Assembly: GCF_022347785.1 (NCBI RefSeq)
Contig: NZ_JAKRGA010000002.1
Coordinates: forward strand, 248,001-312,000
Reading direction: 5' to 3'
Source of the DNA: Psychrobium sp. MM17-31
Lineage (GTDB): Bacteria; Pseudomonadota; Gammaproteobacteria; Enterobacterales; Psychrobiaceae
DNA: 64,000 nt
A program made the translations under genes and the position numbers. Numbering within the stretch: position 1 is the first letter of the stretch; every line of letters begins with the position of its first letter. The notes beneath the pieces were generated by a model. It saw nothing but the letters and a program-made list of their open reading frames with translations, was not told the DNA's origin and did not search any database. Positions 9,914 through 19,758 of this stretch are shown one piece after another.

Positions 9914-10957
9914 TTATCTAGATAGGAGCGCGATAACACTGCGTAAATCGCCTGAGTTAATTGCCACATCAGCTTGTTCTTGCACCAGAGGTTTTGCGTG
10001 ATAGGCAATGCCTAATGCGGCCTTTTCCATCATGACCAAATCATTTGCGCCATCGCCAATGGCAATAGTTTGCGACATTTCAATGTCGTATTCTTTAGCA
10101 AGGGCTTCAACGGTATCTGCTTTTACTTGTGCATCGACAATGGTGCCAGCCACTTCGCCAGTTAGCTTACCGTCTTCAATAACCAAGGTATTTGACACTG
10201 CGGCATCTAAGCCTAACAATGCCTTTAGGTTGTCGGCAAAGTAAGTAAAACCACCCGATGCGATAGCAACGCGCCAGCCATGGCTCTTGAACGCCTGCGC
10301 CAACTCTTTCATACCGGGCATTAATGGTAAATCATTGGCGATGGTATCTAATAACGACACTTCAATCCCTCTGAGTTTACTGACTCGTGAACGCAAACTT
10401 TGGGAGAAATCGAGTTTCCCTTGCATCGCCAATTCTGTAATTTCCGCAACTTGTTTACCAACATCAGCCAATTTAGCAATTTCATCGATACACTCAATGG
10501 TAATACTCGTTGAATCCATATCAAGCACAACAAGACCAGGCTTTAATAGCGTTGGTTTGGCAGTTAATTCAATCACATCAAGCTTATGCGTAATACATAA
10601 TTGTTGTAATGACTTTAGCTGCGCACTGGTTAGGTGAACACTGTACGAAACATCAACGCGGGAAACATCAAGGTGTTTTGTCAGCGCGCCTAACTGCCAC
10701 GAGTCACTATCAGTATTAGCAACTAGCTGGCTGATAAAATCGCTTGTAATGTCACTGCCCAAAATAGCGAAGTGCTGAACCGCGATATCACTCTCCACCG
10801 ATGGCTCACAAAGCTGCATTCCCGCTAATGGCAAAGAACTCATGGCTAATTGAGCAACCTTGTTAGAAAAAAGCACGCTAGCTCCTACAGCAAGCTCAGT
10901 GGTAATCAATTGGTAAATATCTTTATTTTCAATACTATAAAACTGTTTTTGTGACAC
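9914..10957 (-). CDS. serB: Phosphoserine phosphatase SerB
   Basis: SerB catalyses the last step of serine synthesis, removing phosphate from L-phosphoserine. The 347-residue protein has an N-terminal regulatory region of about 140 residues and a C-terminal HAD phosphatase. HAD motif I is DMDST (146-150, nucleophile Asp), then the GGF motif near 240 and motif IV GDGANDL near 300. It is slightly longer than E. coli SerB. It is divergent from ytjB, the arrangement also seen in E. coli. It converges with the large PilZ gene; I see no strong terminator in the 49 bases between them. Confidence 0.96.
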   Translation of the reverse strand: MSQKQFYSIENKDIYQLITTELAVGASVLFSNKVAQLAMSSLPLAGMQLCEPSVESDIAVQHFAILGSDITSDFISQLVANTDSDSWQLGALTKHLDVSRVDVSYSVHLTSAQLKSLQQLCITHKLDVIELTAKPTLLKPGLVVLDMDSTSITIECIDEIAKLADVGKQVAEITELAMQGKLDFSQSLRSRVSKLRGIEVSLLDTIANDLPLMPGMKELAQAFKSHGWRVAIASGGFTYFADNLKALLGLDAAVSNTLVIEDGKLTGEVAGTIVDAQVKADTVEALAKEYDIEMSQTIAIGDGANDLVMMEKAALGIAYHAKPLVQEQADVAINSGDLRSVIALLSR

Positions 10958-11158
10958 TGCGCCTATCCCAAGTAGCCAAATCTTTACAATGTCGGTTAAA
11001 CTAGCAAAAATGGATTTGTTTTAATATGCCCATTTAGTGGATTTTTTAGATTATTTAAAAGCGTCCTATTACATTCAATTACAGACAAGCGTTTAAAATA
11101 TGCTTTAATTGAAATGAGTTTATTGAATATTTCAGGGATGGTATTTGTTGGAAAGTGT

Positions 11159-11758
11159 ATGAAAAAGAATTCGTTAAATAAGCAAATAATTATTAGGCGA
11201 TTGTCCCAGTTCTCGCTGGCGCTAGTGTTAGTCGCTGGCCTTGCCTCACTCCTTTGGCACTCCCAACAACAGTCGAAAGAGATGCGTGCACAACAAGAAG
11301 CTTCGGTATCGGGTATTCTAAAGCAGCAATTGGCACTCGCCGCCACTATGGGATTAAAGCTTAACGATCAGCAGCAACTACAGTGGTTAGCCCAAACCCT
11401 TAATGAATCACCGCTGATCAACGGCGTGTGGATCCACCGCAGCGACGGCACCTTAATGGCTGAATCAACGGTGCCACCAGTAGGTCCAACTATTATGTTG
11501 GCAGAAGAAATTCGTCAAGATGCATTACTGGGCTATTTACGACTTCGCTTAAACCAAGATGTTTTCGTGCAGCCGATAGTTGAAATTCAGCAACAGCAAT
11601 TAGAATGGCAACGCTGGTCGTTATTGCTGGCTGGTCTTATCGGTATTTTACTTGCCCGCGCTCTATCGCAGAAACGCGCTAAATATCAGCTGCGAGACTT
11701 ACTCAACAAATATCGTCGTAAAGAGCGCAGCGAACAGCAAGAAATCAAAGAGTCTTAA
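11159..11758 (+). CDS. ytjB: YtjB/SMP (AhpA) family membrane protein
   Basis: A 199-residue inner-membrane protein with one transmembrane helix near residues 15-35, a periplasmic region of about 110 residues, a second helix near 155-175 and a short basic cytoplasmic tail. The layout and the position divergent from serB match the YtjB (SMP) family, called AhpA in vibrios. Its biochemical function is not established. I use the ATG at 11159 with GGAAAG upstream; an in-frame ATG at 11114 would add 15 residues with no clear ribosome-binding site. A terminator follows. Confidence 0.82.
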   Translation: MKKNSLNKQIIIRRLSQFSLALVLVAGLASLLWHSQQQSKEMRAQQEASVSGILKQQLALAATMGLKLNDQQQLQWLAQTLNESPLINGVWIHRSDGTLMAESTVPPVGPTIMLAEEIRQDALLGYLRLRLNQDVFVQPIVEIQQQQLEWQRWSLLLAGLIGILLARALSQKRAKYQLRDLLNKYRRKERSEQQEIKES

Positions 11759-11790
11759 AGATAAAAATTATATATAAAAAACGTAGATAT

Positions 11791-11822
11791 AAAAAAACCA
11801 GTGAATATTCACTGGTTTTTTT
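11791..11822. terminator. Bidirectional terminator between ytjB and deoD
   Basis: A perfect palindromic stem (AAAACCAGTGAAT paired with ATTCACTGGTTTT) is bordered by an A-run and a T-run. It can terminate both ytjB on the plus strand and the deo genes on the minus strand. Confidence 0.9.
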
Positions 11823-11864
11823 ATTGCCTTGAGAAAAGACGCTTAAGTATTAGTCTTTAAACTC

Positions 11865-12575
11865 TTAGTCTTTAAGAAGGGACTCAAGTGCAATTTCGAT
11901 CATGCCATTGAAGGTTAACTGACGCTCTTCAGCAGTCGTTTCTTCACCGGTACGGATGTGATCAGATACTGTCACGATACATAATGCTTTAGCGCCAAAC
12001 TCAGCCGCTACGCCGTATAGACCAGCAGCTTCCATCTCAACACCTAGTACATTCATCTTCTCAACAGTGTCGAACATGCTTGGTTGTGGTGTGTAGAATA
12101 AGTCAGCTGTGTAAACATTACCAACAGCTACATCGATACCATTTTCTTTCGCCGCAGTTACTGCATTGCTTAACATACCGAAATCAGAGATCGCTGCATA
12201 GTCGTGATCTTGGAAACGGGCACGGTTAACTTTAGAGTCAGTACAAGCGCCTTGAGCTACGATAATATCGCGAACTTTAACGTCTGTAGATACAGCGCCA
12301 CAGCTACCAACACGTAGTAAACGCTTAACGCCGTACTCGGTAATTAGCTCTTTCGCGTAAATAGAAATAGACGGGATACCCATACCAGTACCCATTACAG
12401 AAACGCGCTTACCTTTGTAGTAGCCAGTGTAACCAAACATGTTACGCACGTCGTTTACTTGCTCAACGTCAGTTAAAAAAGTCTCTGCGATGTATTTTGC
12501 ACGCAGTGGATCGCCCGGTAATAGAATATCTTCAGCAAATGCGCCTTCTGGAGCGTTAATATGCGGAGTCGCCAT
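11865..12575 (-). CDS. deoD: Purine nucleoside phosphorylase DeoD
   Basis: DeoD phosphorolyses purine (deoxy)ribonucleosides to the base and (deoxy)ribose-1-phosphate. The 236 residues match the hexameric bacterial class. Visible motifs are the phosphate-binding GDPLRAK near residues 20-26, the conserved MGTGMGIPS segment near 60-70 and the catalytic SDHIRTGE near residue 204. It is the last gene of a deoC-deoB-deoD set, 28 bases after deoB. With deoB and deoC it channels deoxyribose-1-phosphate to acetaldehyde and glyceraldehyde-3-phosphate. Confidence 0.97.
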   Translation of the reverse strand: MATPHINAPEGAFAEDILLPGDPLRAKYIAETFLTDVEQVNDVRNMFGYTGYYKGKRVSVMGTGMGIPSISIYAKELITEYGVKRLLRVGSCGAVSTDVKVRDIIVAQGACTDSKVNRARFQDHDYAAISDFGMLSNAVTAAKENGIDVAVGNVYTADLFYTPQPSMFDTVEKMNVLGVEMEAAGLYGVAAEFGAKALCIVTVSDHIRTGEETTAEERQLTFNGMIEIALESLLKD

Positions 12576-12603
12576 AATTGTTTAACCTTTCAAAAAATTT
12601 AAA

Positions 12604-13818
12604 TTATAAAAATGATTTACCGTAAGCTAATGCAGGTAAATTTAAGTAGGTTGCAATGCTTTGACCAATATCGGCAAAAGTCTCTCTCTTGCCAACAAAT
12701 CCACCCTGCATTGATGGGCTATAAAAAATTACTGGGATGTGTTCACGTGTGTGATCACTGCCCGGCCAGCTTGGATCACAACCGTGATCTGCTGTTAACA
12801 CTAATAAATCGTCATCTGCCATTTGCGCCATAAATTCAGGTAAGCGTGAGTCAAAATACTCTAACGCCGCGCCATAACCTGCGATATCGCGGCGGTGACC
12901 ATAGGCTGAATCGAAATCTACAAAGTTAGTAAATACAATGGCGTTCTCTGGCGCGTCTTTATGAGCGGCTAAAGTCGCGTCGAATAAATCTTTAAGACCA
13001 GTAGCTTTAACTTTCTTGGTTATGCCCTGCTGCGCGTAGATATCGGCGATTTTACCAATACTCACGACTTCATTGCCCGCATCTTTAGCGTAATCAAGAA
13101 GCGTTTTTGATGGTGGCAGTACCGATAAATCACGACGATTACCTGTACGCTCGAAACAGGTCTTATCTGCGCCAACGAATGGACGAGCGATAACGCGGCC
13201 AATGTTGTATTCATCAAGCACTTCACGTGCTACCTGACAGACTTCTAATAAGCGCTCTAAACCAAAGGTTTCTTCATGTGCTGCAATTTGAAATACGCTG
13301 TCGCTTGACGTATAGAAAATTGGCTTACCTGTCGCCATGTGCTCTTCGCCAAGTTCGCTAAGAATCGTTGTACCTGAGCCGTGACAGTTACCTAAAATAC
13401 CAGGTAAATCGCAACGCTCAACGATGGTATCAATCAACGATTGTGGGAATGAATTTTCTTTTTCAGTGAAATACCCCCAGTCGAATAATACTGGCGCGCC
13501 AGCAATCTCCCAGTGACCACTTGGCGTATCTTTACCAGTGCTGATTTCAGCGGCGAAACCGTACTGACCAATTGGCGCGGTTGCTTGGTCATTTCCTTCT
13601 GGGAAGTAGCCAGAGCTTTCTAAGCAAGCGTGTGACAAGCCAAGTTTAGTTAAGTTAGGAATTGTCAAAGGACCTTGACGGTTAACTTCTGCCTCACCAG
13701 CTGCACATGCTTTAGCAATAGCACCTAAGGTGTTTGAACCTTCATCGCCAAAATCTTTAGCATCATCGCTAGCGCCAATGCCTAGCGAGTCTAACATCAT
13801 AATAGTTACGCGTTTCAT
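12604..13818 (-). CDS. deoB: Phosphopentomutase DeoB
   Basis: DeoB interconverts (deoxy)ribose-1-phosphate and 5-phosphate. The 404-residue protein is an alkaline-phosphatase-superfamily enzyme. Metal-binding residues are visible in MLDSLG (Asp10 region), the SSDSVFQ segment with the phosphoacceptor region near 95-100 ([12 protein letters not shown]), and the C-terminal [19 protein letters not shown]. The length matches E. coli DeoB. It lies between deoC and deoD. The thymidine phosphorylase gene deoA, which sits between deoC and deoB in E. coli, is absent here. Confidence 0.97.
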   Translation of the reverse strand: MKRVTIMMLDSLGIGASDDAKDFGDEGSNTLGAIAKACAAGEAEVNRQGPLTIPNLTKLGLSHACLESSGYFPEGNDQATAPIGQYGFAAEISTGKDTPSGHWEIAGAPVLFDWGYFTEKENSFPQSLIDTIVERCDLPGILGNCHGSGTTILSELGEEHMATGKPIFYTSSDSVFQIAAHEETFGLERLLEVCQVAREVLDEYNIGRVIARPFVGADKTCFERTGNRRDLSVLPPSKTLLDYAKDAGNEVVSIGKIADIYAQQGITKKVKATGLKDLFDATLAAHKDAPENAIVFTNFVDFDSAYGHRRDIAGYGAALEYFDSRLPEFMAQMADDDLLVLTADHGCDPSWPGSDHTREHIPVIFYSPSMQGGFVGKRETFADIGQSIATYLNLPALAYGKSFL

Positions 13819-13841
13819 CGTATAAATTCCTAAATCAACAA

Positions 13842-14615
13842 TTAGTAACCGACACTGTTGGTGTCGATTGCTTGATTATTTAATGTCGCCAATAAGTTAT
13901 TGAGCAAGCTACTGGCACCAAATCTAAAGTGTTTTGGTGTAATCCACTCACTCGATAAAATCGATTCAGTTAGCGATAAGTACGCAGCTACATCTTCACT
14001 ACTCTTAACGCCGCCGGCCGCTTTAAAACCGCACTTGCCACCTGTTTCGCTAATTGCTTGTAGCATTTGCTCAGCCGCTTCTAGCGTAGCATTTACTGCA
14101 ACCTTGCCAGTCGATGTCTTAATAAAATCAGCACCAGCATCGATAGCAATTAAACTAGCCTTCTTAATCAGCTCTGGTGATTTCATTTCGCCAGTTTCAA
14201 GAATGACTTTCAGCAATGCCTTATCGCCACAAGCCGCTTTACATTGTGCCACTAAATCATGACCGACTTGCTCGTTACCCGCTAGAAATGCGCGGTATGG
14301 AAACACAACATCGACTTCATCGGCCCCTAACTCAACGGCTTGTTGTGTCTCTTTAACTGCAACTTGCACGTCACCATTGCCGTGTGGAAAGTTTGTCACG
14401 GTAGCAACGAGTACATTGCTAGCATTTAGCTCGGCTAGCTTCGCCTTAGCTGTTTGAATAAACTGCGGATAAATACAAACTGCAGCGGTATTGCCCGCAT
14501 CAGTAATCGCTTTTTGACACAAAGCCTCGACTTTTTCAGCGGTGTCATCGTCACTTAAGGTCGTGAGATCCATCAGCTGAATACCGTAACAAGCGGCTCT
14601 TTCTAAATCGGTCAT
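13842..14615 (-). CDS. deoC: Deoxyribose-phosphate aldolase DeoC
   Basis: DeoC cleaves 2-deoxyribose-5-phosphate to acetaldehyde and glyceraldehyde-3-phosphate. The 257-residue TIM-barrel protein carries the Schiff-base lysine in DFIKTSTGK and a second conserved lysine in GFKAAGG. I start at the ATG at 14615, preceded by GAGAG. This gives the [10 protein letters not shown]-terminus that aligns with E. coli DeoC; an upstream ATG at 14678 would add 21 residues without family support. It is the first gene of the deo set. I could not identify a CytR or DeoR operator upstream. Confidence 0.95.
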   Translation of the reverse strand: MTDLERAACYGIQLMDLTTLSDDDTAEKVEALCQKAITDAGNTAAVCIYPQFIQTAKAKLAELNASNVLVATVTNFPHGNGDVQVAVKETQQAVELGADEVDVVFPYRAFLAGNEQVGHDLVAQCKAACGDKALLKVILETGEMKSPELIKKASLIAIDAGADFIKTSTGKVAVNATLEAAEQMLQAISETGGKCGFKAAGGVKSSEDVAAYLSLTESILSSEWITPKHFRFGASSLLNNLLATLNNQAIDTNSVGY

Positions 14616-14732
14616 TTTTCTCTCAAAATTGGGAACTAAATTACTGCTAACTACGGCGTAATTCATAATAAAACTCAATGTAACCAGTTTTCCTAAGCGT
14701 TACCATCGCCATGATCACATTTGTTGTAAAAA

Positions 14733-15527
14733 CTAGCTTTGAGGCGAATCAGCGTTCGGGAGATTAAAGAGAGATTTCGCATTTTTGCTCGTCAAATAAG
14801 CAACTTGCGTGACTGACATATCCAGTGTGTCTGCCAGTATCTGTGCAATCAGTGGAATGCGATGCGGGAAGTTAACTTGCCCTTGAAAGCCATGAAGCGG
14901 CATATCAGGACTATCAGTTTCAAGTAGCAAGCGATCATGCGGTAATTGCTCAATCACACTGCGCAGTTTATGCCCTCGCGGATAGGTAATGCTGCCACCG
15001 ACACCAATGTAAAAACCCAAATCAATAAAGGCTGTCGCCTGCTGTAAGCTACCTGCAAATGCGTGAATAACACCACCACGTGGCAACTGATAGATGCGTA
15101 ATTGCTTGAGCAGTGCATCATAGGCTTTGTGGCCGTGACAAATCACCGGAAGCGCTAATTCTTTCGCAAGTTTAAGTTGTGGCTTTAAAACTGAAAGTTG
15201 CGTTTCAAGTGAGATGTCTAACGCACCATCTAGGCCAATTTCGCCAATAGCGACTATATTATCTCGCTGTGCTGTCGCTAGCTTGCCGAGCTCATTAAGC
15301 TGATTATCATCACTTAAGAAATAGGGATGCACACCCAAGGCGGCGTAAATAGCAGTGTGCACTTTTGATAATTCCAACACTCGTTGCCAATTATCGGCAT
15401 TGACACTAGGCACAACAAACTGACGCACATTTTCAGCGTTACTTTGTGATAACACATCGTTGAGATCGCCGATGCGGTCGAAGTCTAGGTGACAGTGGGT
15501 GTCGATGAAGTAATGTTCTTCTTTCAC
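14733..15527 (-). CDS. yjjV: TatD-family metal-dependent hydrolase YjjV
   Basis: The 264-residue protein is a TatD-type TIM-barrel hydrolase, a family of metal-dependent deoxyribonucleases. It has the N-terminal metal motif DTHCHLD (about 9-15), the GEIGLD glutamate near residue 95, a CHGH histidine segment near 135 and ETDSPDMPL near 205. Among the TatD paralogs it looks most like YjjV, which also lies next to the deo genes in E. coli. It is upstream of deoC on the same strand but separated by about 117 bases, so cotranscription is uncertain. Confidence 0.88.
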   Translation of the reverse strand: MKEEHYFIDTHCHLDFDRIGDLNDVLSQSNAENVRQFVVPSVNADNWQRVLELSKVHTAIYAALGVHPYFLSDDNQLNELGKLATAQRDNIVAIGEIGLDGALDISLETQLSVLKPQLKLAKELALPVICHGHKAYDALLKQLRIYQLPRGGVIHAFAGSLQQATAFIDLGFYIGVGGSITYPRGHKLRSVIEQLPHDRLLLETDSPDMPLHGFQGQVNFPHRIPLIAQILADTLDMSVTQVAYLTSKNAKSLFNLPNADSPQS

Positions 15528-15645
15528 AAGTAACTCGCAACTCTAAAAACTTAATTACAGATTCAGCGAGGCAACAAAAGTCTGAGGAATTTATGATGTG
15601 CTAGGAAAGTAATGCGCTCAATTAAACTCTGGTGAGAGCACATCA

Positions 15646-15679
15646 GTTACTTTTCTTTGCGTCGCCAAAGAAAAGTAAC
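15646..15679. repeat. Perfect 14-bp inverted repeat (dispersed intergenic palindrome)
   Basis: GTTACTTTTCTTTG (15646-15659) and its exact complement (15666-15679) are separated by six bases. It is followed by AAAAGAAAGGCG. I recall sequences of this type as widely dispersed palindromic repeats in proteobacterial genomes; copies elsewhere in this genome cannot be checked here. It lies in the 336-base gap between yjjV and prfC. Confidence 0.75.
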
Positions 15680-15700
15680 CAAAAGAAAGGCGAACCGCAA

Positions 15701-15827
15701 ATTTATCGTTGATTCTGAAATGATAAATTGACTGCTCGATAACGCATTTAACCTGCGTCCGTGCAGAAAATGCTAAAAATCATCCATGATTTTTTTATCG
15801 GTCAATTTCTAATTTCAGACGATAAAT
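15701..15827. repeat. Imperfect long inverted repeat, about 30-bp arms
   Basis: The left arm (15701-15732) and right arm (15801-15827) are complementary except for a few bases and small gaps. Both outer ends read ATTTATCGT / ACGATAAAT and both inner ends AATTGAC / GTCAATT. The spacer is about 68 bases and non-coding. Together with the adjacent 14-bp palindrome this could be a small non-autonomous mobile or extragenic repeat element. The rest of this gap holds no gene I can see. Confidence 0.6.
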
Positions 15828-15863
15828 AGCGGCCTAAATTGTCACTCAACCTATTGCTGTTGA

Positions 15864-17444
15864 CTAATTTTCTCTTGTCTCTCTAAACGTAATCTCAGGA
15901 TAACGCTCGTAAGCTAAATTCAAGTTCACCATTGTTGGCGCAATGTAAGTTAGGTTATCACCGCCATCTAATGCCAAGTTATCGAAAGCTTTCTTTCTAA
16001 ACTTCTCTAGCTTGATTGGATCTTCACAATCAACCCAACGTGCTGTTGCAACAGATACAGGTTCATAAATCGCCTCAACCTTGTATTCTGATTTCAGACG
16101 AGCAACAACTACGTCGAACTGAAGAATACCGACCGCACCTAGGATTAATTCGTTTGAACGCAGTGGTCTAAATACCTGTACCGCGCCTTCTTCTGATAGC
16201 TGAATTAGACCTTTTTGCAGCTGCTTCATCTTCAATGGATCTTTAAGCAGAATACGACGAAATAGCTCAGGCGCGAAGTTTGGAATACCGCTGTATTTCA
16301 GCATCTCACCTTGAGTGAAAGTATCACCGATCTGGATAGTACCGTGATTATGTAAACCGATAATATCGCCAGAAGTCGCGCCATCAGCATGAGCACGATC
16401 TCCCGCCATAAAGGTCAATGCGTCAGAAACATTGATGTCTTTACCGATACGCACGTGCTTCATTTTCATGCCTTTCTCGTATTTACCCGAACAAATACGC
16501 ATGAATGCGATGCGGTCACGGTGCTTAGGATCCATGTTAGCTTGAATCTTAAATACGAAGCCTGAGAATTTCTCTTCTGTCGCTTCGACTTCACGTTGTT
16601 CAGTCACGCGATTTACTGGAGTTGGTGCCCAATCAACGAAAGCATTTAGCATGTGATCGACACCGAAGTTACCCATCGCAGTACCGAAGAATACAGGTGT
16701 TAACTCACCTGCTAAGAACATTTCTAAATCAAATGGGTTAGATGCGCCTTGCACTAGTTCCATAGTTTCACGCAGTTCTTCAGCGTAGTAACCGATTTCT
16801 TCATCCAGCTCTGGGTTATCTAAGCCTTTGATTGTACGAACTTCTTGAATGGTGTGCCCCTGACCAGTTTGGTATAGCACGGTTTCATCAGTTAGTAGGT
16901 TATAAATACCTTTGAACTCTTTACCCATGCCAATCGGCCATGTAATAGGTGCACAAGCGATATCAAGTACGTCTTCAACTTCATCCATTAACTCAAGCGG
17001 ATCGCGTGTATCACGGTCAAGTTTATTCATGAAAGTCACGATAGGCGTCGTACGCAAACGTGTTACTTCCATCAATTTAATGGTGCGTGCCTCTACACCT
17101 TTCGCTGCATCTATTACCATCAAACACGAATCTACCGCCGTTAGAGTACGGTAAGTATCTTCCGAGAAATCTTCATGTCCCGGTGTATCAAGTAAGTTGA
17201 TAAGACAATCTTTGTAAGGGAACTGCATTACCGAGGTCGTGATAGAGATACCACGCTCTTTTTCCATATCCATCCAGTCAGACTTTGCGTGCTGACCAGA
17301 CTTTTTACCTTTTACCGTACCCGCTTTTTGTAGCGCTTGTCCGAATAATAATACTTTTTCGGTGATGGTAGTTTTACCGGCATCGGGATGCGAAATGATC
17401 GCAAAGGTACGTCGTTTATTGACGGAAGTTTCAAAAGGCGTCAT
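15864..17444 (-). CDS. prfC: Peptide chain release factor 3
   Basis: RF3 is a translational GTPase that removes RF1/RF2 from the ribosome after termination. The 526 residues match the family. G1 is HPDAGKTT (about 19-26), G3 DTPGHEDF, G4 NKLD, and the RF3-typical [18 protein letters not shown] switch region is present. The C-terminal domains II and III follow as in E. coli RF3. It is transcribed alone here. In E. coli, prfC is close to rimI and holD, as it is here. Confidence 0.97.
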   Translation of the reverse strand: MTPFETSVNKRRTFAIISHPDAGKTTITEKVLLFGQALQKAGTVKGKKSGQHAKSDWMDMEKERGISITTSVMQFPYKDCLINLLDTPGHEDFSEDTYRTLTAVDSCLMVIDAAKGVEARTIKLMEVTRLRTTPIVTFMNKLDRDTRDPLELMDEVEDVLDIACAPITWPIGMGKEFKGIYNLLTDETVLYQTGQGHTIQEVRTIKGLDNPELDEEIGYYAEELRETMELVQGASNPFDLEMFLAGELTPVFFGTAMGNFGVDHMLNAFVDWAPTPVNRVTEQREVEATEEKFSGFVFKIQANMDPKHRDRIAFMRICSGKYEKGMKMKHVRIGKDINVSDALTFMAGDRAHADGATSGDIIGLHNHGTIQIGDTFTQGEMLKYSGIPNFAPELFRRILLKDPLKMKQLQKGLIQLSEEGAVQVFRPLRSNELILGAVGILQFDVVVARLKSEYKVEAIYEPVSVATARWVDCEDPIKLEKFRKKAFDNLALDGGDNLTYIAPTMVNLNLAYERYPEITFRETREN

Positions 17445-17724
17445 AGAAATCTCTATAGCAAATAGTGTTCGTAAAAATTTAATGGCGGCGATTATAACGG
17501 ATTTTGCACTGAGTTGTACGATGTTTTACCAAGACTGTGGTTTATCACTAACAAAGCATTCACAACCAAATTAAAACAAATGTTTAAATATTCATTTGCA
17601 TCGTTGAAAATTCGTGTTAAGTTCACAACTAGAGTTAATACTCTAATAGGTGTTTGATAATAATTTATTGATGGCACCGATAACAATTAAGCTTTAGCAA
17701 CATAAAGAATAATAAGGAAAAATT

Positions 17725-18036
17725 ATGTCGAGCGTAGCAGAATATAAAGAAATCCTAGCTAGTAAATTTGATGCCAATGCAGCGGCTGGTTTAGATGAAG
17801 TGTTTCAATTTGATTTAGAAGGCGAACTGTTTCACCTAATCGTTAAAGATGGCGAGTACGCTATCGAAGCCGGTGAGCACGATGATCCATCAGTTACCCT
17901 ACAACTGGCTAGCGATACATTAAAAGGCCTGCTGGATGGTAGCGTTAACGGTATGACTGCTTTTATGATGGGTAAAGTAAAAGCCATTGGTAATATGATG
18001 CTAGCCACTAAGCTAACGCAGTTATTCCCAGCTTAA
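17725..18036 (+). CDS. SCP2 sterol-binding-domain protein
   Basis: A 103-residue protein made entirely of an SCP2-like domain, a fold that binds lipids or acyl chains in a hydrophobic tunnel. The order VFQFDLEGELFHLIVKDGE, a DPSVTLQL strand and a C-terminal GKVKAIGN segment followed by a hydrophobic helix is typical of the small bacterial members. AAGGA lies upstream of the ATG. No partner domain is present and the physiological ligand is unknown. It is a single-gene unit ending in a terminator. It converges with rimI. Confidence 0.87.
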   Translation: MSSVAEYKEILASKFDANAAAGLDEVFQFDLEGELFHLIVKDGEYAIEAGEHDDPSVTLQLASDTLKGLLDGSVNGMTAFMMGKVKAIGNMMLATKLTQLFPA

Positions 18037-18060
18037 GTAACAATATATAAGTCGTTTATT

Positions 18061-18092
18061 AAAGCCCGCATGCTCTCCCGCGGGCTTTTTTG
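18061..18092 (+). terminator. Rho-independent terminator of the SCP2 gene
   Basis: The stem AAAGCCCGC / GCGGGCTTT with a ten-base loop is followed by T residues. It sits 25 bases after the SCP2 stop. The A-run at its left edge could also help terminate rimI transcription from the minus strand. Confidence 0.9.
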
Positions 18093-18125
18093 TGTCCTAT
18101 TCTCTGTAGCCCTAAAGGTTATAAA

Positions 18126-18572
18126 CTAGAAATGGATATAACTCATGATAATGGCATCTTCCTTACCATTAGCCGTCGGATAATAATTAATACGGCGATC
18201 GACTTCATTAAATGCCATCGATTGATAGAGTTGATGAGCAGCAACATTCGACTCTCGTACCTCCAACCAACAACTCATCGCGCCGCGCTCTTTCGCTTGG
18301 CCCAAATAGTGGTCGAGTAATTGTCGACCCAGGCCTTGTCCCTGAAATTTAGGAGAAATACAGATTTCGATAAGTGATGACTCATCCACTACAATATCGC
18401 CGATGTAAAAACCTGCGAGGCAGTCATCAACATAGATAGCAGCATTGAAATAGCGTTTTCCCAAACAAGAATGCATTACAGAAAGTGACATTGGATGTGA
18501 CTGTGCGGCAGTTTCTATTTGATAGATAGCATCCACATCATCTCTAGTAAAAGGAAGAAAACTGATAGTCAT
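18126..18572 (-). CDS. rimI: Ribosomal protein alanine N-acetyltransferase RimI
   Basis: RimI acetylates the N-terminal alanine of ribosomal protein S18. The 148-residue protein is a single GNAT domain with the acetyl-CoA pyrophosphate loop QGQGLGRQLL (about 78-87) and a RESNVAAHQLYQSMAF segment typical of RimI. It starts two bases after holD ends, as in E. coli where holD and rimI overlap. This operon context supports both calls. Confidence 0.93.
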   Translation of the reverse strand: MTISFLPFTRDDVDAIYQIETAAQSHPMSLSVMHSCLGKRYFNAAIYVDDCLAGFYIGDIVVDESSLIEICISPKFQGQGLGRQLLDHYLGQAKERGAMSCWLEVRESNVAAHQLYQSMAFNEVDRRINYYPTANGKEDAIIMSYIHF

Positions 18573-18574
18573 AG

Positions 18575-19000
18575 CTACTGCTTATCTGAAAGCTCACTAA
18601 GAAGCGTCCATAGTGATTTCTTCAATGACGGCGTGCTAAATACCGCCTCTAACGGCGGTAATTGCAGCTCATTGTCACGCCATTGAATTTCGCTAGCATC
18701 AACATTAACCTGCCATGAAATGTTTTGTTGCGAAGATTCCTTAGCGACATAATTTAATACCTTTTCTAGCTGAGATAATAAATGTGCAGGCGCTTGATAA
18801 GCAGACTTGTTATACGGAGCCTGTGCTTCGGCAACCTGAGTGGCAGGAGTCCCCTCTCGATTTATAGAAGGCTGTTCTATTTTAACTTGCTCAGATTCTA
18901 TTTCTGTCGTCATCGATGCCAATTTCAATCGCGATTGAAACTGCGGGATCCCGATGCCAGCTAAGCAATGCTGTTGTAATGACGATAATTCAAGACTCAT
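18575..19000 (-). CDS. holD: DNA polymerase III psi subunit (HolD-like)
   Basis: HolD (psi) links the clamp loader to the chi subunit and single-strand-binding protein. The 141-residue product has the family's N-terminal pattern (LQQHCLAGIGIPQF, which parallels WQLQQLGITQW in E. coli) and a C-terminal SLKKSLWTLL that parallels the family's closing helix. The central part is poorly conserved and rich in Gln and Glu. I use the ATG at 19000; an in-frame TTG at 19006 has no better signal. The direct junction with rimI is the strongest evidence, because psi is a fast-evolving protein. Confidence 0.82.
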   Translation of the reverse strand: MSLELSSLQQHCLAGIGIPQFQSRLKLASMTTEIESEQVKIEQPSINREGTPATQVAEAQAPYNKSAYQAPAHLLSQLEKVLNYVAKESSQQNISWQVNVDASEIQWRDNELQLPPLEAVFSTPSLKKSLWTLLSELSDKQ

Positions 19001-19067
19001 AAGCAATCTAAAGTAATAGGTATTAAGCGCAAATAATACTTAAAATTTGGCGCTGTTGATAGGCTTA

Positions 19068-19688
19068 TCAAGCGACTTTTCGAAACAAGCAGTAGGTAAA
19101 TTGCTGCGTTATATCGAAAGGCGTAATGTGGCTTTCATTACAATGTGCTACTAGTTCGAAACTATCACCAACGAAGTCTGCTAGCGTCTGCCAACTGTAT
19201 TGTACAATATCGATACCACTGCACTTAGTTGGCCCACCGATATCGAAAGTAGCAATAATCGCATATCCACCCACTTTAAGGGCATTATTAAGCTGTTGTC
19301 GATAGGAGGCCTTATCGTTCTCACTCGTCAAAAAATGAAATACCGCGCGATCGTGCCATATGCTAAATTGTCCGGTATTAAATTCAGCGTTCAATAAGTC
19401 TATCGCTAACCAGTCTACCCTTTCAGCTTGCTTAGCAAGGCGTGATTTAGCAACTTCAAGAGCCTGCGATGAAATATCTAATACGCTAACATTGCTGTAA
19501 TCTAGGGCTAATAGCTCATCTACCAAGACTGACGCCCCGCCCCCAATATCGATAATAGCCTCAGATTTATCTAACTCGCTCTGCATTATATACGCTAATG
19601 ACTGCGCTGCGCTTTGCTGAAACCAGCTCAATTGCTGGGTATCTTTGGTGCTGTAAACTTGCTGCCAGTGAGCTTGTCGTGTATTCAT
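19068..19688 (-). CDS. Class I SAM-dependent methyltransferase
   Basis: A 206-residue cytoplasmic enzyme with a Rossmann-type SAM-binding core. Motif I is DIGGGAS (about 47-53), motif II is SVLDIS near residue 70, and LLNAEF lies near 100. The substrate is not evident; a trailing DITQQFTYCLFRK strand and the length fit small-molecule methyltransferases of the thiopurine/tellurite type. It lies upstream of holD on the same strand with about 67 bases between, where E. coli has rsmC, but this protein is too short and different to be RsmC. Confidence 0.8.
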   Translation of the reverse strand: MNTRQAHWQQVYSTKDTQQLSWFQQSAAQSLAYIMQSELDKSEAIIDIGGGASVLVDELLALDYSNVSVLDISSQALEVAKSRLAKQAERVDWLAIDLLNAEFNTGQFSIWHDRAVFHFLTSENDKASYRQQLNNALKVGGYAIIATFDIGGPTKCSGIDIVQYSWQTLADFVGDSFELVAHCNESHITPFDITQQFTYCLFRKVA

Positions 19689-19758
19689 AAAGTTCTCATC
19701 CTAATTGTCTAAAAGAGCAGATTATCTGCAATGGCGCTGTTCCAAGCTATCCCTCATA

